Part shown: piece by piece, positions 24,342 to 32,000 of the stretch
Numbering within the stretch: position 1 is the first letter of the stretch
Layout: the number at the start of each line of letters is the position of its first letter
Virus record (IMG/VR): IMGVR_UViG_3300009604_000016
Coordinates: 1-45,891 of that record
Origin: a virus
Reading direction: 5' to 3' (one strand)
Length of the DNA stretch: 45,891 nt
Position numbers and translations under genes: made by a program
Notes under the pieces: generated by a model
Databases searched by the model: none
What the model saw: the letters and a program-made list of their open reading frames with translations, nothing else
Told to the model about the DNA's origin: nothing

Positions 24342-24496
24342 TGGCAGATGAAAAGGTTGGCACTGAAGTCTCAAAAATTGCAATCATCGAAGGTGGGAAC
24401 ACTAGGATATGTAGGCTCTGTCAGGGGTGCCTATATGTCCGACCTTCCCACCTGAAATGTAAAGGAATATATGGAAGAACTATACGATATAGATAA
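24341..24496 (+). CDS. small Cys-rich, zinc-finger-like protein
   Basis: A 51-residue frame with CRLCQGC and a later HLKC (Cys/His spacing of a small zinc-binding fold). It starts in a TAATG overlap with AAAAGG just upstream. Most of it is encoded by a strongly self-complementary stretch (24391-24453), so it is unclear whether selection acts on the protein or on the RNA. Confidence 0.45.
   Translation: MADEKVGTEVSKIAIIEGGNTRICRLCQGCLYVRPSHLKCKGIYGRTIRYR
24391..24453 (+). ncRNA. 63-base two-stem RNA structure, candidate ncRNA or regulatory element
   Basis: Outer stem AGGTGGGAA/TTCCCACCT (9 perfect pairs) encloses a small internal loop and an inner 12-bp stem GGATATGTAGGC/GCCTATATGTCC (two G.U pairs) with a 12-base loop TCTGTCAGGGGT. 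In all 21 pairs. It ends 17 bases before the next gene's ATG, whose AAGGA lies just after it. A structured leader or ncRNA inside a small frame; no known RNA family is assigned. Confidence 0.5.
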
Positions 24497-24728
24497 TATG
24501 GACACTTGGTATTTGAGTACACAGCCAAAAGCTAAAAAAGGACAGGCGAATCTCAAAACATACGCATTGTATTATTGCGAGAATTGTGAATCTGTATGGG
24601 AAATATCATGTACTGGTACAGTGTTAAGATATAAACATCTTCCGACATACGGAAAAACAAGAGTTGCGTGTCGTCCTTGTAAAAACGGACATAACAAAAC
24701 ATACCAGCAAACTAATGGAACACATTAA
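24471..24728 (+). CDS. zinc-ribbon protein
   Basis: An 85-residue protein with two CxxC pairs: CENC near residue 37 and CRPC near residue 67, a classical four-Cys zinc ribbon. AAGGA lies 5 bases before the ATG. Zinc ribbons in small phage proteins usually contact nucleic acid or RNA polymerase, but no specific role can be assigned. It overlaps both neighbours. Confidence 0.6.
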   Translation: MEELYDIDNMDTWYLSTQPKAKKGQANLKTYALYYCENCESVWEISCTGTVLRYKHLPTYGKTRVACRPCKNGHNKTYQQTNGTH

Positions 24729-24984
24729 AGAAGTATTAACAGATATAATGAAAGAAAATACAAGTAACCCGCAAGTCAATTTTGACATAAGTGAAATTTA
24801 CGATATTGAGATTGAAGGTATTGACTTAAAAGATTCACCAGATTTTTGCGATGCATACATATGTAAAGCATTTTACAACCTACTCATCCCACGTGAATTA
24901 ACAGAAGAAGAATGCATTCAGTTACAAGATAATAATCCAGAATGGTTTTATGAAAAAGTATGTGATGAGGCTTATGGTGAGTGA
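24715..24984 (+). CDS. small acidic hypothetical protein
   Basis: An 89-residue strongly acidic protein (MEHIKEVLTDIMKENTSNPQ and following). The ATG at 24715 is chosen; an in-frame start at 24664 would overlap the zinc-ribbon gene by 65 bases. The acidity could fit a DNA mimic, but no further evidence supports this. Ends 11 bases inside the next gene. Confidence 0.55.
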   Translation: MEHIKEVLTDIMKENTSNPQVNFDISEIYDIEIEGIDLKDSPDFCDAYICKAFYNLLIPRELTEEECIQLQDNNPEWFYEKVCDEAYGE

Positions 24985-25153
24985 ATTTATCAAAAATGAA
25001 ATATTACTGAATCTTGAGCAAGTATGTAAAAATAAGCAAATATCCATTACTAAAGCAGTAGCATCTGTAATGAATGACTGGCAACTTGATTCATTAACTG
25101 CCTCAGACCTTGTATTTGATTGGTGGACTACACTAAAACATTACAATGAGTAG
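24974..25153 (+). CDS. small hypothetical protein
   Basis: A 59-residue protein with a helical core (NEILLNLEQVCKNKQISITK). The ATG at 24974 lies near the previous gene's stop (overlap 11 bases); in-frame ATGs at 24950 and 24965 are alternatives. Unknown function. Confidence 0.5.
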   Translation: MVSEFIKNEILLNLEQVCKNKQISITKAVASVMNDWQLDSLTASDLVFDWWTTLKHYNE

Positions 25154-25229
25154 CTATATAATATTAACAGTTTGGATATTTATAATCTGTCTATGTGAGT
25201 ATCTGCTAAGTTTTCAAAAAGGAAAATGA
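25146..25229 (+). CDS. 27-residue single-span membrane peptide
   Basis: Starts 8 bases inside the previous gene's end. Residues 4-21 (YIILTVWIFIICLCEYLL) form one hydrophobic span followed by a basic tail. Function unknown. One of several one-span peptides in this cluster. Confidence 0.45.
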   Translation: MSSYIILTVWIFIICLCEYLLSFQKGK

Positions 25230-25232
25230 AAA

Positions 25233-25448
25233 ATGAACGACCGACTATTTACAGAAATGATAAATCTAAAAAATCGTATTGTGTATTATTACAGGATAAA
25301 TCAATGCTTTGAAAGAAATGTTATAGATCGTTTTGCTGATATATGGGCAACTTATAACGATACGATACAGGCATTGAGTTTTATGAAATATGAAATTCGT
25401 AGTGATGAGTTTACATCTGCTGATTTTGAAGAAATCTATAACAGATAA
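25233..25448 (+). CDS. small hypothetical protein
   Basis: A 71-residue helical, Tyr-rich protein beginning MNDRLFTEMINLKNRIVYYY. AAAAAGGAAAATG upstream provides a ribosome site. Unknown function. Confidence 0.55.
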   Translation: MNDRLFTEMINLKNRIVYYYRINQCFERNVIDRFADIWATYNDTIQALSFMKYEIRSDEFTSADFEEIYNR

Positions 25449-25465
25449 CCAAAGGAGAATGAAAA

Positions 25466-25564
25466 ATGAAAAAGTTCTTAAAAGCAATGCAAAATGTAAC
25501 TGATTTTGTAATTGGTAAACCTAAAAAGAAAAAAAGGAAGTATAAAAGGAGGAGTAAGAAATGA
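25466..25564 (+). CDS. 32-residue highly basic peptide
   Basis: Begins MKKFLKAMQNVTDFVIG and ends in a Lys/Arg run (KPKKKKRKYKRRSKK). AAAGGAG lies 7 bases before the ATG. The basic tail suggests nucleic-acid or membrane contact. Ends in an ATGA overlap with the next gene. Confidence 0.5.
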   Translation: MKKFLKAMQNVTDFVIGKPKKKKRKYKRRSKK

Positions 25565-25734
25565 GATATTACTGGGAAGTTTTATTTAGCTCAGAGTATT
25601 TCCCATATTGGGAATTTACAATGGTAATGATGTTAGCATTAATACTAAGCATACTCTGGAGAATGCATAGAACAGAAACTAAAATTGATATACAGAACGA
25701 TTTACTACATCATATTATTGATGAAGTTGAATAA
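25561..25734 (+). CDS. 57-residue single-span membrane protein
   Basis: A hydrophobic span at about residues 19-35 (FTMVMMLALILSILW) with a short N-terminal aromatic segment and an acidic helical tail. AGGAGG precedes the ATG. Stop overlaps the next start (TAATG). Function unknown. Confidence 0.55.
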   Translation: MRYYWEVLFSSEYFPYWEFTMVMMLALILSILWRMHRTETKIDIQNDLLHHIIDEVE

Positions 25735-25952
25735 TGGAATCAGCAGTTCCTGAATCTCACTATAAAAGTGAGATGTCTCGATTATCAAAAGATATATTTG
25801 ATTTAGAAAAGGAAGTGAAGCATTTAAAACTTGCTTTAATAGATATCAAATCAAAAAGCACAGATATACAATTCTATGGTGGTCAATCAGAAAATCTATC
25901 CCCCATAGTGGATGAGATTATTGACAAGATTAATAAAATACTGGGAAGCTAA
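25734..25952 (+). CDS. small coiled-coil protein
   Basis: A 72-residue protein with a clear coiled coil at about residues 12-42 (EMSRLSKDIFDLEKEVKHLK and following). Co-translated with membrane proteins on both sides through TAATG overlaps, so the three may form one complex at the membrane. Role unknown. Confidence 0.55.
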   Translation: MESAVPESHYKSEMSRLSKDIFDLEKEVKHLKLALIDIKSKSTDIQFYGGQSENLSPIVDEIIDKINKILGS

Positions 25953-26092
25953 TGGTGATTATGAATATAGCAGAATGGATAGCAAATCTACTGGTACTAG
26001 GAGTAGCTGCAGGTATATGGGTTATTACAATATTTGGAATAATGCTAATAACCGTAACCCTTGTAGAAGGATATAAAAAACTTAAGACATAG
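25952..26092 (+). CDS. 46-residue membrane protein
   Basis: A long hydrophobic stretch from about residue 8 to 38 (WIANLLVLGVAAGIWVITIF and on) followed by a basic tail. It starts in a TAATG overlap. Size and topology could fit a small holin-like or superinfection-exclusion protein; there is no evidence to choose. Confidence 0.55.
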   Translation: MVIMNIAEWIANLLVLGVAAGIWVITIFGIMLITVTLVEGYKKLKT

Positions 26093-26125
26093 GTAGGGCA
26101 AAGGAAGCCAAGATGGAGATGACGA

Positions 26126-26437
26126 ATGGCTTCCAAACAAGAACAACGGGAATATCGTGATAAACGACGGGCTAGAATAGCTGATCTTAAATACTATTTT
26201 GGCAAAGATGCAGATGAATGGGTAAACCTTAAAATAATAGCAGAAGATAAGGCGTTAGATAGTTGGCGTGGTAAAAATCCCACCGAATATCCGCCTTATC
26301 TCTGTATTGAGTGCAACCGGTATTGGGCATACTACCTAGACCGAAGAAAACAGAAACAATGTGAATACCTTTCTAAGGATACATTTAACAGAATAAGATG
26401 CCACAGGGTAATCTGTGAGGAGTGTAAAAATGTATAA
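26126..26437 (+). CDS. putative zinc-binding protein
   Basis: A 103-residue basic protein. N-terminus very basic (EQREYRDKRRARIADLKYYF). Cysteines at CIEC (about 61-64), a middle single Cys, and CHRVICEEC (about 92-100) give a plausible zinc site, possibly HNH-like but without a clear HNH core. Function unknown. Confidence 0.55.
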   Translation: MASKQEQREYRDKRRARIADLKYYFGKDADEWVNLKIIAEDKALDSWRGKNPTEYPPYLCIECNRYWAYYLDRRKQKQCEYLSKDTFNRIRCHRVICEECKNV

Positions 26438-26714
26438 AACAACCATGTGGCGAGAATGCCCATTTATACGTAGTGATAAAGTATATCGGTTTCAAACAGA
26501 TGACCCCCATATTCATAAAAAAATGAGACAAAGAAAAGATTTCAAACTTGTTTTATGGGGTTTGAATAAAAAACTATGGGTATACGCTTCAGAGAGAAAT
26601 TCGCTCGAGAAAGCCAAAAGAACTTTAGGCAACCTTACCCATGGAAAAGTAAATAAAGGTACCGTAAAAGGCGAATATTGGGCTGAGAGTACCCCATATA
26701 TCGCTCCAAAATAA
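26430..26714 (+). CDS. small basic hypothetical protein
   Basis: A 94-residue basic protein beginning MYKTTMWRECPFIRSD. The ATG at 26430 follows GAGGAG by about 8 bases and overlaps the previous gene by 8. Contains two His (DDPHIHKKM) and a basic central part (RNSLEKAKRTLGN). Unknown function. Confidence 0.55.
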   Translation: MYKTTMWRECPFIRSDKVYRFQTDDPHIHKKMRQRKDFKLVLWGLNKKLWVYASERNSLEKAKRTLGNLTHGKVNKGTVKGEYWAESTPYIAPK

Positions 26715-26725
26715 GGAATAGTGAT

Positions 26726-26890
26726 ATGAAGTGGTATTATGAATGGAAAAAGAATGCAAAAGCATTAAAAGAAGAAAAGTATCAGGAAGCTTGGATAATT
26801 ATTAAAATGTTTAATGAATTGGAAAAGCTGAAAAAATCAGTAGATAACGCTAAAAGGAGAATTACTTTTAGACCAAACTTTAAAGAGTAA
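26726..26890 (+). CDS. last early gene, small basic helical protein
   Basis: A 54-residue Lys-rich helical protein (MKWYYEWKKNAKALKEEKYQ and following). AAGGAATAG lies upstream. It ends 11 bases inside the 3' end of the convergent integrase gene, marking the boundary of the early region. Function unknown. Confidence 0.5.
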   Translation: MKWYYEWKKNAKALKEEKYQEAWIIIKMFNELEKLKKSVDNAKRRITFRPNFKE

Positions 26891-27767
26891 AGTCTTCTAT
26901 ATCCGTAGCAAGTAAGGGGGCGTAATGTTTTTCGGTAGTAACTACGGATGTATGTCCTAATAATTTACTGACTTTAAAAATGGGCATATTCTTCTTTGTA
27001 ATTAAGTTATAACCAAAGGTTCTACGTAAATCGTGGAAGCGACCTCCTGTTATTTCCAAATTGCGTAAATTCTTTTTAAAATGATGAGTTATATAATTTT
27101 CCTTATACTCCCACATCCCTACTTTCTTAGACAGTATTTCTCTTGCCTGTTTATTTAAACGAATAAGCCGTTTTCCTGTCTTGCCATGAGTTTCAAAATA
27201 TAAGGGTTTGAAATTATAAGCCTTTAAACCTACCAGCTCCCCCCTCCTTGCTCCCGTATAATAAGCAAAATTAACAAATAACCTGAAATCTTCATCTTCA
27301 ATACGATTTAATATTAAATACATTTCAGCATCATCAAAGACACGTGTCCTCGGTACGCCTTGCAAAAGACTTGTAAAGGGCTGTTGGTCTGTTCTTATGT
27401 TTCTATCTTTGCCCCATTTTATACAAGTATTGACTCTACCTCGTACTATAGCAGCACTATTGGGATTCTCGGGGACACCATCATTAATAAACTTATATAA
27501 AGCCCTAGTGGTCATATCACGGCTATCATCAGTCCATAAATGTTTATGTGCCAGATATTCAATAACTAAGTGCCTGAAAGGAATAAGTCTTGTCTCCTTA
27601 ACTGGATTATAAAACTCGTTTAAAGCTTGATATTCTAAAGCTGAATGTAACTTATTGGCTATACTTTCTGATATGGTATGTGCGGGCAATTGTATTGGTC
27701 TACCTTTTATTGTTTTGCGATAATAGATGTATCCGTTTCTACCTTTATACAGATTCTTTTTCAACAT
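26880..27767 (-). CDS. int: tyrosine integrase
   Basis: A 295-residue tyrosine recombinase. N-terminal arm-binding region (about 1-60), core-binding helices (about 61-135), then the catalytic domain with Arg174 in TGARRGEL, a lysine beta-hairpin near 195-200 (HGKTGKR), HxxR at 245-248 (HDLRR), His272 in LLGH, and nucleophile Tyr282 in EKHYAPL. All expected catalytic residues are present, so it should be active. It lies beside a tRNA-Pro-like attP (27832-27878). No clear ribosome site precedes the ATG, and one copy of a TTTACTGTCA repeat lies just upstream, suggesting self-regulation. Confidence 0.93.
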   Translation of the reverse strand: MLKKNLYKGRNGYIYYRKTIKGRPIQLPAHTISESIANKLHSALEYQALNEFYNPVKETRLIPFRHLVIEYLAHKHLWTDDSRDMTTRALYKFINDGVPENPNSAAIVRGRVNTCIKWGKDRNIRTDQQPFTSLLQGVPRTRVFDDAEMYLILNRIEDEDFRLFVNFAYYTGARRGELVGLKAYNFKPLYFETHGKTGKRLIRLNKQAREILSKKVGMWEYKENYITHHFKKNLRNLEITGGRFHDLRRTFGYNLITKKNMPIFKVSKLLGHTSVVTTEKHYAPLLATDIEDFTL

Positions 27768-27769
27768 TA

Positions 27770-27830
27770 TTTACTGTCATATTGCTGTCTTGATATTTGG
27801 ATTAGTTACTGAACTCTATGTTTACTGTCA
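27770..27830. repeat. direct repeats beside attP, candidate integrase arm sites
   Basis: TTTACTGTCA occurs at 27770-27779 and again at 27821-27830, with related TTGCTGTCT and GTTACTGA forms between. Repeated decamers on one side of the crossover region are typical of arm-type integrase sites; the pair also brackets the integrase promoter region. Confidence 0.55.
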
Positions 27831-27831
27831 G

Positions 27832-27878
27832 TCGGGGTGGGGAGATTCGAACTCCCGACCTCGTCGTCCCGAACGACC
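27832..27878 (-). other. attP: 3' half of tRNA-Pro(CGG)
   Basis: On the minus strand this reads as the last 47 bases of a tRNA: anticodon stem GGTCG, loop TTCGGGA (anticodon CGG), stem CGACG, variable AGGTC, T-stem GGGAG, loop TTCGAAT, CTCCC, acceptor strand CACCCCG and discriminator A. No D-arm or 5' acceptor strand precedes it, so it is not a full tRNA gene. Next to the integrase, it is best read as the phage attachment site that restores a host tRNA-Pro gene on integration. One outer G.G mismatch in the anticodon stem may mark the edge of identity. Confidence 0.85.
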
Positions 27879-27965
27879 GTCAGACAACTTCCTTACAGGA
27901 GAAGATATAATGAAAAGTATAATAAAGTAAAGAAAAAAGTCTAATATGTTACTGCTGGGGTGATA

Positions 27966-29087
27966 CTATTTTATATTGTATTGCTGTAATAAAGACTTTC
28001 TTGAATTAAATAACTTATCATACACATCTTGTGTATCAATTCTTTTCATAGATTTATCAAAATTCCACAACAGTCCTTCAATTTGTTTATTTGAATACCC
28101 AGCGTTTTGTAAATCTCGCAATTGTCTATTGTTATTTAACTTACCTGATCCCCAAACTGACCCCACCCTCGCTTCAACTTCTAGCGGTTTACTTACATAG
28201 CTATGATGAGCGCCTATTTTCTGTTTTAATCTACTTTTTTTCATGAAAGCCCAAGAATTTGGATGAAATTCATCCGATAAAGCCCTATTGGCTCTCCATT
28301 TAAAACCTAATTTGTCTATTTCAGCTCTCCATTGATGTTTATTTATAGCCTTACCCATATTTGGTAAATTTTCAAAATCCATTAAAGTTTTCCTCTTGTC
28401 AAACCATTGTTTACCACGGGAAAACCCAAATGTTTCTGGGTCAAAAATCTTATTAACAGTCCCTTTATGTTCTTGTAGGGCATGAACTTTTTCATGCATT
28501 AATGTATCAAAAGCACCTTTTTTGTAAAGCTTCATTTTAAACCAATTATTAGGGATATACATTTTTATATTTTCTGAAACATTGTCCCAAGGTGCATCTG
28601 CTGTATAACTACCAGCCGTCCTCTGTAAAGGCTTTTGATGTACATAGTCTATAGGTATATCAAGTTTATCAAATTGCTTATTTAGTAAGTTGTAATTTTT
28701 ACTATGTATTCTTTCTGTGGGCAATTGACTAATCATTTTGGCTCTCATTGGTGCAGTAGCCTTATTTAAATTTCTATAACCTCGTGCAAGGGTAAGTGGA
28801 TCAGCTATTACAGATATAGCTTCACCTAAATCAGATTCGGGAGATACAGTTTCATAATTACCCGATGGTAATATACCAAATAGGTTTCTGTCTGTACCAC
28901 TATATAAGCCCTTTAATACACCACCTACACCTGTATCTGGAACAAGGTTACCAATCTTATCAATAAGGTTAGGGTTATATTCTGATATTAATCCATGTCT
29001 ACGTGGGTTATCAACTATAGGTATAGGCATATCAACTCTCGTTGATGATGGCTCTTCTACAGTAAATCCGTTAAATTTAGGCGGCAT
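27966..29087 (-). CDS. HExxH zincin-motif protein, putative co-ejected or internal virion protein
   Basis: A 373-residue protein with LMHEKVHALQEHKG at about 196-209, a HExxH metallopeptidase-type motif (H198, E199, H202). N-terminal region Pro/Gly-rich, C-terminal region basic and helical. It overlaps the end of the giant gene by 11 bases and is the last gene of the late operon, so it is probably made and packaged with the giant protein. It could cut cell-wall or host proteins during entry, or act as a toxin-like effector. The third zinc ligand is not obvious. Confidence 0.65.
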   Translation of the reverse strand: MPPKFNGFTVEEPSSTRVDMPIPIVDNPRRHGLISEYNPNLIDKIGNLVPDTGVGGVLKGLYSGTDRNLFGILPSGNYETVSPESDLGEAISVIADPLTLARGYRNLNKATAPMRAKMISQLPTERIHSKNYNLLNKQFDKLDIPIDYVHQKPLQRTAGSYTADAPWDNVSENIKMYIPNNWFKMKLYKKGAFDTLMHEKVHALQEHKGTVNKIFDPETFGFSRGKQWFDKRKTLMDFENLPNMGKAINKHQWRAEIDKLGFKWRANRALSDEFHPNSWAFMKKSRLKQKIGAHHSYVSKPLEVEARVGSVWGSGKLNNNRQLRDLQNAGYSNKQIEGLLWNFDKSMKRIDTQDVYDKLFNSRKSLLQQYNIK

Positions 29088-32000
29088 TTTTAAGCTCCTG
29101 TTCTTCTTCTTTCTTTTTACGTGCCTTTTTCATCTTCTGTGCAAGTCTATGGACAGGGAGACCAGTTGTTTCTTCAAGCCACATTTCAGGCACATCTACA
29201 ATTCTATTAATACTTCTAGCCATACGACCAAAAGGAGCCCAAGTCCATAATTGATAATTTAAAAATGGCTCCCAATCATTATTGATAATAGCCTTAGTCG
29301 GTCCAAGAAAGAATCTTAGCGAAGGACCGGTAACAGTAGACAAAGGTGCTAATGCGGGATGAGGCCATTGGTTAAAGAAAGCACGCTCTCTTCGTTTCTC
29401 ATCACCAAATAACCAATCTGCCGTATCTTGCATATAAGACATAGGCGGTGGTAATGCTGAATCAAATATAGATGATACAAATATATTAGCCAGAGCAAAG
29501 GCAAAAGCATCTAGCATTAGTATTCTCTGAAATCTTTTACCGGGAACCGTATTCATGTCAAACCCGTAAATATTGGCTCTTTGGTAAGCTAGTCGTCTAA
29601 AACGTATTGAATTCCAAGCAAAAGGCATAAAACGGGTAAGCATCTTTCCCGTAGATGTTCTAGAAAATGCTGGTCTTGCACTCGCATGGTATAAGAACTG
29701 TGTGGCTTTAACACCTTCAGTCGCCATTCTTAACAGATAAGGATTATCAAATTTTAAATTTGGTATTACATCTGAAAGTATCTCATAGTTATTCAAATAG
29801 TGAGACAGGAATGCATCTCTTCTCAGCATACGTTCTGATTTACGCATGAACCACGCACCGCCATCAACCATTGCTTTATTTAAACCGTGTTTTTTAGCCA
29901 AGTCATATACAGACTGATCCGGCATATTGTAGTCTTTCTTTAGATCATCTACAAATTCCTTTAAAAAGCCCTTCATTTTGGTTCCACGAAAACCACGCTC
30001 TAACTGAGCTTCGGATACAATAAATGATTCCAAAGCACCTGATTCTTCAGCAAACCTATTTAACCATACATTAACATTGTCGGGTGTTATTTTTGTACCA
30101 TCTCTTAGCTTACCGCCCTTAAATATGTTATACAGGAAAGGCTTATCTTTTGTGTTCGCAAAATGCCTAATGCCGTTACGAGATATAGTATTCACACTAC
30201 CGCCCAGCATATTACCCATAGCTGTTTTTGGATGAGACAGAAGTGATATAAGAGACCATTTAGCTTCAAATGCACCTATTTTTTTAGCCACATTCATTAA
30301 AGCCAACTTTCTTGCTTGTTCACCCTTGGGTAGGTCTTCAACAAAAGGAAGTTTTGGATTTGCCTTACCTCCAAGTTTAAAAGCAACCCATTCTAATTTC
30401 TTAGCAATATTCTCATCACTCAATTTATAATAAGCAGTTTTCTTAACTTTCTTTAAACGATCATCCCTTCGTAATATTTCCTTGAGTTCTTTGTGATCCT
30501 TCATGTCTTCAGGGGTTATTAAATTATCTGGCTTTTTCTCAAAATCCTTTACCCTAGTTCTATATCGTTTAATTTGGTCTTTATTTAAACCTATTAAATC
30601 AGATGAGAAAACAGAAGCATAACCCATAACATCCCGAGCATACATCTTCATAAAGTTTTCCCAATCTTTCATATCATCTTCTTTCAGAATCTTGTTCTTT
30701 CTCTTGAATCTGTCTATAGCCTTATGGGAAACTAAAGCTGTGAGATTTTTATGAAAGGATGATACCCATTGGCTAGAATAAGCATCTACTACATCAAAGT
30801 CTAGACTGAACCCAGGCATAGGATTCTCACCCCTTGCTTTACCAGTACCGGGACGTTCATTAAAACCTATATTTTCAAATATTCTAGAATCGGTTTTATT
30901 TGCAAGTAGCCATTCAGTAGCCGTTTTACTTGCACCGCCATCTTCTGATACACGACCTCCTAAGAAATTTTCAAAGTCTACTTCCTGTTTAGCTACAAAT
31001 CTTTCTATAAACTCATCTTTAGAAATTTCACCTTTAAGTAAAAATTCAACATTATCATCAGTGCTTTTACTGGTCATCCATTTCTTTTTTATTTTATAGT
31101 CACCCTTGGATAGGTCTAGCTTAGACACATTTAAAATATCGTCCGCATACTTACCAGCCTCCGATCTCAGAAGACCTATCTGTTCATTTACAAATTCCCT
31201 GACTTCCCTACGGCTTTTTCTTGTAGCCATATGCATCATCTGAGGCCAATAGTTCTGTACCTTACCAATTGATTTATAAGCAGATGCTTGGTCATCACCT
31301 TTCGGGTCTTTCTGCGCTCTTAAACTTTCACGATAACGCTTAGCATCCATAGAATCTGGTTTAAGTTTCTTTTTAGCAACTTGTTCTTCTAGGATTATTT
31401 CATACTGCATTCTGTTTAAAAGATCAACAGAAAGAGATGTTTGGTTTACTAAAGATTCAAATTGTTTCTTTTTACCAAAGGCTGCTGCATCCAATACCAT
31501 TCTCTGTATTCTGTCTACATCCATTCTACCATAAGCATTAAAACGCACCAGATGATCTTTTATACCGTCATAGTCTCTTTTTTTAGCATCATCTATAATG
31601 CTCCAGTCAATTCCGCTTGTTACCCATTTTTTATATATTCTATCAAAAGTCTTTTCATGTTTATCAACAATCCATTGCATGACTTCTTCACCAGACTTTT
31701 CTTTAGATTTACCACCTTCAGTAATCCTATACGTTTTATTCTTTAGCTCATTATATATAGGTTTGTATTCTTCCCATAACTTTTTATAATATTCTTGACG
31801 TTTTGTTTTGGATTCTGGGGCTCCTGAAACTTCTTTGCCTTCCGACAACTTTCTTGAAGTAGCTGCCCTATGTAATTGCGCAAACTCTGTGGTACCATTA
31901 TCAAGCCCAAGTATCTGATCTCTCCAAGGGTATGCTCTTTGAATCTCTTCTTGTTCTGCTTCTTTATAAGCATTCTCAAACTGATAAATCTGATTAAAAG

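Noticed and set aside
27832-27878. A complete tRNA gene
   Set aside because: Only the anticodon arm, variable loop, T-arm and 3' acceptor strand are present; upstream bases do not form a D-arm or 5' acceptor strand.
27727-27930. Plus-strand frame of 67 codons through the attachment site
   Set aside because: It runs antisense to the integrase start and through the tRNA-like attP; composition reflects the tRNA sequence and no ribosome site is present.
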